Part shown: positions 1 to 5,870 of the stretch, piece by piece
How positions within the stretch are numbered: the stretch's first letter is position 1
How the letters are laid out: every line of letters starts with the position of its first letter
From: an uncultured Holophagaceae bacterium
GTDB lineage: Bacteria > Acidobacteriota > Holophagae > Holophagales > Holophagaceae
Direction: 5' to 3'
DNA length: 9,335 bases
Assembly (NCBI GenBank): GCA_903876615.1
Contig: CAIRAS010000483.1
Span: 1-9,335 of the forward strand
Notes under the pieces: generated by a model
Database searches by the model: none
What the model was told of the DNA's origin: nothing
Seen by the model: only the letters and a program-made list of their open reading frames with translations
Program-made: the position numbers and the translations under genes

Positions 1-66
1 ACCCTGTCTGATTCCGGAGACGTGGCCACTGGCCAGGAAACCCATCTGGTCGGAGTACCGGAATGA
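1..66 (+). CDS. Possible 3' end of an upstream gene (partial, unidentified)
   Basis: Reading from base 1 in the first frame is open for 21 codons and ends at a TGA at 64-66. That TGA overlaps the bamA start codon as ATGA, a common arrangement of translationally coupled genes in an operon. The visible C-terminal peptide ends ...HLVGVPE and is too short to assign to a family. The second frame is also open here, running to a TAG at 110-112, and it has somewhat higher G/C at third codon positions. Which frame is coding, or whether either is, cannot be settled from 66 bases. I prefer the first frame because of the ATGA junction. Confidence 0.3.
   Translation, partial: TLSDSGDVATGQETHLVGVPE
52..55 (+). 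promoter_or_regulatory. Ribosome binding site of bamA (GGAG)
   Basis: GGAG sits 7 nt before the ATG at 63. The alternative in-frame ATG at 78 has no purine-rich motif at suitable distance, so this site decides the start. It lies inside the possible upstream reading frame, which fits translational coupling. Confidence 0.6.
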
Positions 67-2636
67 CGCAGCAAAGCATGGTCTGGAACCGGGTCCGGCC
101 CCGGTGGCGTAGGGGTGTGCTGCCTCTGGCCCTCGTGGCGGGTTTCGCGTTGCCCCTGTCGGCCCAGGACATCGAGCCCATCGTCACCATCGAGGTAGTC
201 GGCGCCCAGAAGCAGACGTCCGAGACGGTGATCTTTAAGTCCGGTCTCAAGGTTGGCGACGACCTCCGCACCATCGACTTCACGGCCGTCATCGAGAAGC
301 TCTGGGAGAGCGGCGGTTTCGATGACATCAAGCTCGAGCTGGCGGACGCCAAGGGCGGCAAGAAGCTGGTGATTCGCATCAAGGAACGGCCCCTGATCAA
401 GGAAGTGGACTTCCGGGGTGGCACCGAGGTCGGCCTCACGAACATCAAGGACAAGGTGAAGGAGAAGAAGCTCACCATCAATCCGGACACGATCTACGAT
501 CCGGACACCGCCCGCAAGGTCAAGAACCTCATCGTGGACCAGGCTGGCGAGAAGGGCTTCCGGAACCCCGTAGTGAATATCACGCTGGAGCCCATGTCCG
601 GGGGCGTCGCGCGCCTGGTGTTCGACATCAGCGAGGGCGGCAAGGCCAAGATCTACAACGTCGCCTTCCGCGGCAACAAAGTGTTCTCGACCTCCCAGCT
701 GCGGAGCGTGATGGAGAAGACCCGCCAGCACTGGATGTTCAGCTGGCTGACCACCCACGACCTGCTGGTGGACAAGAACCTCGACGAGGATCTGGACAAC
801 CTGAAGAAGGCCTACTGGAAGCTGGGCTACAAGGATGTCTTCGTGGGCAAGCCCCTCATCGAGGTCGAGGACCGCACCACCCCCAAGCAGAAGCTCAAGA
901 ACGAGAAGCTGATCAAGGAGGCGAAGTCGCCCAAGTACGATCTCCGGGCCACGCTGACCATCCCGGTCATGGAGGGCGATCGCTTCTTCGAGGGCACCTT
1001 CAAGGCCGAGGGCGGGAAGCTCTTCCGCGAGACCTACTACCAGGAGAAGTACGCCGAGGTGAAGCGGGACAACAGCTCCTTCTTCCGGAAGTTCTTCAAC
1101 ATCAAGCCCTCGATCGAGGCCCCCAAGCCCGGCGCCAAGCCGGTGCCCTTCGACCTGGACGCGGTGAACCAGACCGTGGACAAGCTCAAGGAGAGCTACT
1201 CCAACCAGGCCTATGTGCTCTTCCACGCGGAGAAGAAGCTCGACATCCGCGAAGAGGACGGCGTCAAGAAGGTGGACACCACCCTGAAGCTGGTCGAGGG
1301 AGAGGTCTTCACGATCCGCAAGATTGAGTTTGAGGGCAACACCAACACGAAGGACAAGGTCCTCCGCCGCAGCATGCTCATGCGCGAGGGTGACTTCTTC
1401 CAGACTGACCGCTTCAAGGACTCCCTGCTGAGCATCAGCCAGCTGAGCTTCTTTGATGTGAAGACGTCCGAGCCCAAGGTGGACATGGTGCCGGACAAGC
1501 CCCAGGTGGACATCGTGGTGCGCGGCGAAGAGGCCGGCGTCAACGAACTGCTCTTCCAGGGTGGCTACGGCTCGCTCTTCGGCTTCTCCCTGGGAGTGAG
1601 TTTCTCGACCCGCAACCTGGGCGGCGGCGGCGAGACCCTTTCCATCAGCTACAACGGCGGCAAGTATTCCAAGAGTGTCTCGGTGGGCTTCACCGAGCCC
1701 TTCGTCTTCGACCTGCCCTACTCGTTCTCGACCTCGGTCTCGAATGGCTCGGCCGACTATGACGCCTCCCGCGTCGGCATCGCCAACGCCTACAAGCAGT
1801 TCACCCGCAGCCTCGGCCTGTCCGTGGGCGCCCGGCTCAGTAACTGGCTCCCCGAGAAGCCCTGGGCCTGGTTCACGACTTACTCCTCGGGCTACAGCTT
1901 CCGGCTGATCCGCATCGAGGGTGGCCAGAACTTCTACTTCCGGGACACGCCGAACCAGCTGACCTCCACCTTCAGCCAGAGCCTGTCCTACAGCACGGTC
2001 AACCACCAGTTCAAGCCCACGGCGGGCACCCGCGTGTCCTTCGGGCTGGAATACGGCGGCTGGCAGTTCGGCGGGGACAAGCCCTTCCTGCGGGCCACCT
2101 GGGACTTTGCCAAGTTCGCCAACATCGCGGACCGCCACATCTTCGCCTTCAACGCGAGTTACGGGTATCTCCAGAACCTCGGCCACGATGACCTGCCGCT
2201 CTACGACCTCTACCGGCCTGGCGGCGAGAACAGCATCCGCGGCTATCGCTACGGCCAGGTGGGCTCGGTCCTCCTGGACAACAATGGCCATGCGGTGGTG
2301 GTGGGCGGCAACAAGCAGATCATCACGAACATGGAATACCAGTTCAAGATCGCGGACCAGTTCCGCCTGGTCTTCTTCCATGACGCCGGCAATGCCTGGG
2401 GCCCAGGTACCAAGGTCCTCAGCCGGAACATTATCACCTACACTGATTACGCGACGGGCAATCCCTACTCCTATAAGAATCCAACGCTGGTCCGGTCGGC
2501 GGGCATCGAGTTCCGGTTCTTCCTGCCCATCAGCCCCGCTCCGCTGCGGCTGATCTGGTCAAAGAAGATCAATCCCTATCCGTTCGACACGGATGGGAAG
2601 ACGGACTTCCAGTTCTCCATCGGGACGACCTTCTAA
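63..2636 (+). CDS. bamA: Outer membrane protein assembly factor BamA (Omp85)
   Basis: BamA is the core of the beta-barrel assembly machinery, which folds and inserts outer-membrane proteins. The 857-aa product opens with a basic n-region and a hydrophobic stretch; signal peptidase I cleavage is likely after Ala34 (LSA|QD). Five POTRA-like repeats follow, roughly 38-108, 109-190, 193-270, 295-412 and 415-492. The last contains the typical IEFEGNTNTKDKVLRR start. The C-terminal 16-strand barrel spans about 497-857. Its conserved loop-6 Arg-Gly-Tyr is at 726-728 (IRGYRYG), and the protein ends in a beta-signal with terminal Phe857 (FSIGTTF), as Omp85 proteins do. E. coli BamA is 810 aa. The excess here is mainly a Lys-rich linker near 272-292 and an insertion near 335-362 inside POTRA4. 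It is followed after 50 nt by an skp-type gene, the classic neighbour. TamA is the main alternative but has only three POTRA domains. Confidence 0.95.
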   Translation: MTQQSMVWNRVRPRWRRGVLPLALVAGFALPLSAQDIEPIVTIEVVGAQKQTSETVIFKSGLKVGDDLRTIDFTAVIEKLWESGGFDDIKLELADAKGGKKLVIRIKERPLIKEVDFRGGTEVGLTNIKDKVKEKKLTINPDTIYDPDTARKVKNLIVDQAGEKGFRNPVVNITLEPMSGGVARLVFDISEGGKAKIYNVAFRGNKVFSTSQLRSVMEKTRQHWMFSWLTTHDLLVDKNLDEDLDNLKKAYWKLGYKDVFVGKPLIEVEDRTTPKQKLKNEKLIKEAKSPKYDLRATLTIPVMEGDRFFEGTFKAEGGKLFRETYYQEKYAEVKRDNSSFFRKFFNIKPSIEAPKPGAKPVPFDLDAVNQTVDKLKESYSNQAYVLFHAEKKLDIREEDGVKKVDTTLKLVEGEVFTIRKIEFEGNTNTKDKVLRRSMLMREGDFFQTDRFKDSLLSISQLSFFDVKTSEPKVDMVPDKPQVDIVVRGEEAGVNELLFQGGYGSLFGFSLGVSFSTRNLGGGGETLSISYNGGKYSKSVSVGFTEPFVFDLPYSFSTSVSNGSADYDASRVGIANAYKQFTRSLGLSVGARLSNWLPEKPWAWFTTYSSGYSFRLIRIEGGQNFYFRDTPNQLTSTFSQSLSYSTVNHQFKPTAGTRVSFGLEYGGWQFGGDKPFLRATWDFAKFANIADRHIFAFNASYGYLQNLGHDDLPLYDLYRPGGENSIRGYRYGQVGSVLLDNNGHAVVVGGNKQIITNMEYQFKIADQFRLVFFHDAGNAWGPGTKVLSRNIITYTDYATGNPYSYKNPTLVRSAGIEFRFFLPISPAPLRLIWSKKINPYPFDTDGKTDFQFSIGTTF

Positions 2637-2656
2637 TCTGTTCAGCCTCTCTGAGC

Positions 2657-2662
2657 TATAAT
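2657..2662 (+). promoter_or_regulatory. Candidate -10 box (TATAAT) upstream of skp
   Basis: A perfect sigma-70 -10 hexamer lies in the 50-nt gap between bamA and skp, 24 nt before the skp start codon, in otherwise GC-rich DNA. No convincing -35 hexamer is found 16-18 nt upstream (the 17-nt position reads TAATCT), and there is no TGn extension. If used, transcription would begin near 2669 and give skp and downstream genes expression independent of bamA. This is inference from the motif alone. Confidence 0.4.
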
Positions 2663-2676
2663 CCCCCTTTTGCCCT

Positions 2677-2680
2677 GGAG
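2677..2680 (+). promoter_or_regulatory. Ribosome binding site of skp (GGAG)
   Basis: GGAG ends 6 nt before the ATG at 2687, a standard spacing. The signal peptide begins directly at that ATG, which supports this start. Confidence 0.6.
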
Positions 2681-2686
2681 ACTCAC

Positions 2687-3295
2687 ATGCGCCTGATCGC
2701 CCCCACCTTGGCCGCACTTTGCCTGTCGGCCACCCTTTCTGTTCCTGCCATGGCCCAGGAGGCTCCTCGTTTCGCCTTCTTCAGCATCAACCAGCTGGTG
2801 CGCAGCTCAAAGAAAGCTGGCGCCATCTTCTCCGAGCTGGAGATCACAGGGAAGAACCTGCAGGAGAAGCTCCAGGCCAAGGGCCAGGAACTGCAGACCA
2901 TGCAGCAGCAACTGAACTCGCCCAGCCTGGACCCTGACAAGAAGGAGGCCCTGGCCAAGAAGTTCCGGGATGTGGAGTTCGAAGCCAAGAAGATGCAGGA
3001 AGACAGCCAGCAGGAATACCAGCGGGTGGAGAAGCGGGTGGGTGAGGCCATCACCAAGCTGGCGGCGCCTATCGTCGAGCAGCTCGCCAAGGAGCAGAAG
3101 CTCCAGATCGTTCTGTCGGACCAGGCCATCCAGATCCTCTCCTGGGGTGACGAGGCCTGGCTGAAGGGCTTCACCGCTGAGGTTTCCAAGCGCCTGGATG
3201 CCAGCGAGCCTGCCGCCGCGCCCGCCGCCAAGCCTGCCGCGCCCGCCGCGCCCGCTGCCAAGCCGGCCGCGCCCAAGCCTGCCCCCAAGAAGTAG
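2687..3295 (+). CDS. skp: OmpH/Skp family periplasmic chaperone
   Basis: Skp-type chaperones are trimeric periplasmic holdases with tentacle-like coiled coils that carry unfolded outer-membrane proteins from the Sec translocon to BamA. The 202-aa product has a signal peptide cleaved probably after Ala23 (AMA|QE). It continues with the family's opening strand (FAFFSINQLVRSSKKAG, about 29-45). A long, charged, heptad-like helical hairpin fills about 45-125. The closing segment, near 126-160, reads APIVEQLAKEQKLQIVLSDQAI, matching the OmpH pattern. E. coli Skp is about 161 aa. The extra length is a low-complexity Ala/Pro/Lys tail, 175-202. Position right after bamA strongly supports the call. 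The next gene is in the same reading frame, separated only by this gene's TAG stop and 21 nt. Confidence 0.9.
   Translation: MRLIAPTLAALCLSATLSVPAMAQEAPRFAFFSINQLVRSSKKAGAIFSELEITGKNLQEKLQAKGQELQTMQQQLNSPSLDPDKKEALAKKFRDVEFEAKKMQEDSQQEYQRVEKRVGEAITKLAAPIVEQLAKEQKLQIVLSDQAIQILSWGDEAWLKGFTAEVSKRLDASEPAAAPAAKPAAPAAPAAKPAAPKPAPKK
3209..3292 (+). repeat. Low-complexity GCC/AAG repeat encoding the Skp Ala-Pro-Lys tail
   Basis: This 84-nt coding stretch consists of imperfect repeats of Ala/Pro codons punctuated by Lys, giving units like PAAKPAAPA. The near-identical units at the DNA level suggest expansion by replication slippage. The tail is cationic and probably disordered. Similar Pro/Ala/Lys tails on envelope proteins often act as flexible spacers, but no function can be read from it here. 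Confidence 0.75.
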
Positions 3296-3299
3296 CCAC

Positions 3300-3312
3300 C
3301 GGCCCCCGGCCG
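3300..3312 (+). other. Small GC hairpin in the skp-MFS gap
   Basis: CGGCC-CCC-GGCCG forms a perfect 5-bp stem with a 3-nt loop. It occupies the position where the ribosome binding site of the MFS gene should be. No Shine-Dalgarno match is present before the ATG at 3317. The hairpin ends 4 nt before that ATG. It has no U-tract, so it is not a terminator. It could hinder independent initiation and make the MFS gene depend on ribosomes arriving from skp, which is inference. Confidence 0.35.
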
Positions 3313-3316
3313 TCCG

Positions 3317-4555
3317 ATGCGGTTGACTGCCGTCCAACGCCTGCTCCTGCTGCTCACCGGGATCAACCTGGTGAACTACCTGGACCGCCTTGTGGTCGCG
3401 GCCATCCTCGAGCCGCTGGGCAAGGATCTTCACCTATCCAACCTGCAGCTTGGGCGGCTGAACTTCGTGTTCATCGTCGTCTACATGTGCTCGGCGCCGC
3501 TCTTCGGCTACCTGGCGGACCGCTTCCATCGGCCGCGCCTTGTGGCCGGGGGAGTGGCGCTGTGGAGCCTTGCTACGATTGGCGCGGCCTTCGTCCACAG
3601 CTACCCGGCGCTGCTGGTGGCCCGCTCCCTGGTGGGGGTAGGCGAGGCGGCATACGCGAGCCTGGGCCCCGCCATGCTGGCGGATGGCTTCCCCGAGTCG
3701 GATCGGGCCAAGAACTTCACCTGGTTCTACCTGGCCATCCCCGTGGGGAGCGCCCTGGGCTACGGCCTGGGTGGCCTGGTGGCCGGGGCCTGGGGCTGGC
3801 GGGCCTCGTTCCTGGTGGCAGGTCTGCCGGGCCTGTTCCTCGCGGCCTGGATGGCTTTCCAGGTGGATCCTGTGCGCGGAGCCATGGACAGCGGCAAGGA
3901 TGTGGGCGTCGGCGAATCCTACCTTCAACGCCTGAAGCACGTGTTCCTGAACAGGGTATGGCTGGCCTGCACCGCCAGCTACGTCGCCTACACCTTTGCC
4001 ATGGGCGGTCTCAGCAACTGGGGCCCCACCCTGCTGCAGCGGCGGTTCTCGGTCAGTACCGCCCACGCAGGCATGGTCTTCGGTCTGCTCGCCGTGATCA
4101 CGGGCATCCTGGGCACCTTCCTGGGGGGCTGGCTCACGGACCGGTGGCAGAAGCGCTGGCCAGACGCTGGTGCTGGGATCTCGGGCATCACCCTGGTCCT
4201 GGCGGTGCCCGCGGTGGCGTGGGCCCTGGCCACGCACCACCTGGGGACGGCCTACCTGCTCTTCTTCCTGAGCATGTTCCTGCTCTTCGTGAACACCAGT
4301 CCCGTGAACGCGCTCATCGTGAGCAGCCTGCCGGCGAGCATCCGGGCCACCGGCGTCGCCATGAACGTCCTGCTTATCCACCTGCTGGGGGACGCCATCA
4401 GCCCCATGTGGGTGGGCCGCCGGGCCGACGCTTTCCAGGCCGCGGGGGCGGCGAGCGGGGATGCTCTGGCCTGGGCCATGGTCATCGTGCTCCCCGCCAT
4501 CGCCCTGAGCGGGATCGTCCTCCGCTGGGCTCGGCACCGACCCGTGCAGGCCTGA
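3317..4555 (+). CDS. MFS transporter, Spinster-like
   Basis: This 412-aa hydrophobic protein has the length and segment pattern of a 12-helix major facilitator permease of the inner membrane. TM1 contains NYLDR (20-24). The loop between TM2 and TM3 carries the MFS motif A as GYLADRFHRPR (64-74), with a degenerate copy, GGWLTDRWQKR, near 270-280 in the second half. RSLVGVGEAAYA, with Arg103 and Glu110, is typical of the Spinster-like subgroup. That subgroup includes lysophospholipid and sphingosine-1-phosphate carriers in animals and poorly characterised bacterial proteins. The first possible start codon after the skp stop is this ATG, but no ribosome binding site precedes it. The acyltransferase gene begins 1 nt after the stop, so the substrate may be a lipid or lysolipid; this is inferred from context. 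A sugar, organic anion or drug substrate cannot be excluded. Confidence 0.85.
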   Translation: MRLTAVQRLLLLLTGINLVNYLDRLVVAAILEPLGKDLHLSNLQLGRLNFVFIVVYMCSAPLFGYLADRFHRPRLVAGGVALWSLATIGAAFVHSYPALLVARSLVGVGEAAYASLGPAMLADGFPESDRAKNFTWFYLAIPVGSALGYGLGGLVAGAWGWRASFLVAGLPGLFLAAWMAFQVDPVRGAMDSGKDVGVGESYLQRLKHVFLNRVWLACTASYVAYTFAMGGLSNWGPTLLQRRFSVSTAHAGMVFGLLAVITGILGTFLGGWLTDRWQKRWPDAGAGISGITLVLAVPAVAWALATHHLGTAYLLFFLSMFLLFVNTSPVNALIVSSLPASIRATGVAMNVLLIHLLGDAISPMWVGRRADAFQAAGAASGDALAWAMVIVLPAIALSGIVLRWARHRPVQA

Positions 4556-4556
4556 G

Positions 4557-5816
4557 GTGGCCAGCCTCCGCATGGCCCGGTTCCTGGGGCGGATCTGGTT
4601 CCGGGCCCTGCGCCAGGAAGGTCCTCCCCTGCCGGTGGGCCCCTGCCTGGTCCTGCTGAACCATCCCAACGGTCTCCTGGATCCCCTGGCCGCTGCAGCC
4701 CTGCTGGACCGACGCATGGGTTGGCTGGCCAAGGCCACCCTCTGGCACCTCGCCCCGCTGCGGCCCTTCCTGGCGGCGTTCAAGGCCATTCCCGTGACCC
4801 GTCCAAAAGACGGTGGTGCCACCCGGGAGTCTATCCAGCAGAGCTTCCACAAAGTGCACGAGGTACTCGGCCAAAGTGGCTCCGTCGCCCTGTTCCCCGA
4901 GGGGGTGAGTCATACCGGCGCCGACCTCGCGCCCCTGAAGACCGGGGCCGCCCGCATCGCCCTGTCCTACCAGGGGCCGCTGTCCATCGTCCCGGCTGGA
5001 TTGGTCTATGGAGACCGGACCACCTTTCGACACAGCGCCCTGCTGCGGCTGGGCGAGCCGATCCTCTGGGATGACCTGGCAGCCCTGGGCGCGGAGCCGG
5101 CGGCGGTGGGGGAGCTGACGAGGCGCATCGAGGCGGCTCTGCGCCCACTGACCCTCCATGACGCCAACGTGCGCTGTCTGGCCCTGGCCCAGGAGGTGGC
5201 CTGGCTGCTGGCGGAGGACCCGGGCAGCCGGGGGAACCTGGAGGCGCTCCGGGACCGTGTGCGGGCCCTGGTTCCCCGGCTGGCCTCGCTTCCGGCGGAG
5301 GACCTCACTGTCCTGGAGGCCCGTGTCCACGCCGCCCAGGCCTGGCTGCGGGCCAAGGGCCTCCGGCCGGACCAGGTGGGCCATCCCTATCCCGGTGCGG
5401 AAGTCCTGCGCTGGCTGCCCGGGGCCCTCCTCCGGCTGACCACGGCCGCGCTGCTGGCGCCGGCGGTCCTGCTGGCGTGGCCGGCCTACCGCCTGATCGG
5501 CTGGGCCGCGGTCCATTTCACGGACGAGGGCGATCAGGTCGCCACCCTGAAGCTGCTCGGCGGCCTGCTGCTCTACCCCCTCTGGGCGCTGCTCCTGGCT
5601 GTCCTCGGCGGCCTGTGCTGGGGCTGGGGAGCCGCCCTGCTGCCGCCCCTCGCGCTGCTGGCCGCCGGGTTTGGTCTGCCCATGCTTGAGCGGGTGGCCG
5701 AGGACCTCCAGGCGATCCGGGGCTTTCTCCGCCGCCGCGACCCGGCAGTGCCGGAGCTGCTGGAGGCCCGAAGGCAGCTGCTGGAGGCCTTCCCGGAGCT
5801 GGATGCAAAGCCCTGA
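4557..5816 (+). CDS. PlsC-type lysophospholipid/glycerol-phosphate acyltransferase, membrane-bound
   Basis: The product belongs to the glycerolipid acyltransferase superfamily, which moves acyl chains onto glycerol-phosphate or lysophospholipids. The catalytic block is NHPNGLLDP with His36 and Asp42. Spacing is HX5D rather than the usual HX4D, a form I associate with the yeast Gat/Gpt2-like and HPN-type bacterial branch. Block II is AIPVTRPKD (77-85), block III LFPEGVSH (112-119), and block IV IVPAGLVYGD near 147. A helical, soluble stretch covers about 190-280. Two or three hydrophobic segments near 281-320 and 331-377 anchor the C-terminal part, so the 419-aa protein is longer than a plain PlsC (about 240 aa). 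The GTG at 4557 lies 1 nt after the MFS stop. An ATG at 4572 (residue 6) is an alternative, with GAGGTG at 4554-4559 about 12 nt ahead of it. The exact acyl acceptor is unknown. Confidence 0.85.
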   Translation: MASLRMARFLGRIWFRALRQEGPPLPVGPCLVLLNHPNGLLDPLAAAALLDRRMGWLAKATLWHLAPLRPFLAAFKAIPVTRPKDGGATRESIQQSFHKVHEVLGQSGSVALFPEGVSHTGADLAPLKTGAARIALSYQGPLSIVPAGLVYGDRTTFRHSALLRLGEPILWDDLAALGAEPAAVGELTRRIEAALRPLTLHDANVRCLALAQEVAWLLAEDPGSRGNLEALRDRVRALVPRLASLPAEDLTVLEARVHAAQAWLRAKGLRPDQVGHPYPGAEVLRWLPGALLRLTTAALLAPAVLLAWPAYRLIGWAAVHFTDEGDQVATLKLLGGLLLYPLWALLLAVLGGLCWGWGAALLPPLALLAAGFGLPMLERVAEDLQAIRGFLRRRDPAVPELLEARRQLLEAFPELDAKP

Positions 5817-5823
5817 ACGCGAA

Positions 5824-5847
5824 AGCGCCGCCCGGGTGGGCGGCGCT
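5824..5847. terminator. Bidirectional hairpin between converging genes
   Basis: A perfect 10-bp GC-rich inverted repeat (5824-5833 with 5838-5847) and a 4-nt GGGT loop start 8 nt after the acyltransferase stop and 24 nt downstream of the lipase stop. A clear U-tract is missing on the plus strand. On the minus strand the stem is followed by TTCGCGTTC, a weak T-rich run. It probably ends both convergent transcripts, more efficiently for the minus-strand gene. Confidence 0.65.
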
Positions 5848-5870
5848 CAGACCTTCGCTCCAGCCTGGTT

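Noticed and set aside
2107..2553. Plus-strand Ser/Thr/Arg-rich frame inside bamA
   Set aside because: It is an out-of-frame shadow of the BamA barrel, with no start context and biased low-complexity composition.
3209..3292. Short repeats as a CRISPR or mobile-element signature
   Set aside because: The repeats are contiguous coding triplets of Ala/Pro/Lys with no spacers and no terminal inverted repeats or target duplications.
2683..3433. Minus-strand frames opposite skp, with Gly/Ala- or Leu-rich products
   Set aside because: They mirror the Ala/Pro/Lys repeat and coiled coil of the chaperone. The real gene has a signal peptide, a ribosome binding site and family motifs.
3434..4852. Long minus-strand open frame (472 codons) opposite the MFS and acyltransferase genes
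   Set aside because: It is an antisense shadow of GC-rich coding DNA. Its product is rich in Arg, Gly, Gln, His and Pro with no domain, while the plus strand encodes clear MFS and acyltransferase motifs.
4482..5516. Minus-strand open frame (344 codons) opposite the acyltransferase
   Set aside because: It is an antisense shadow with low-complexity Gly/Gln/Arg composition and spans the boundary of two real genes.
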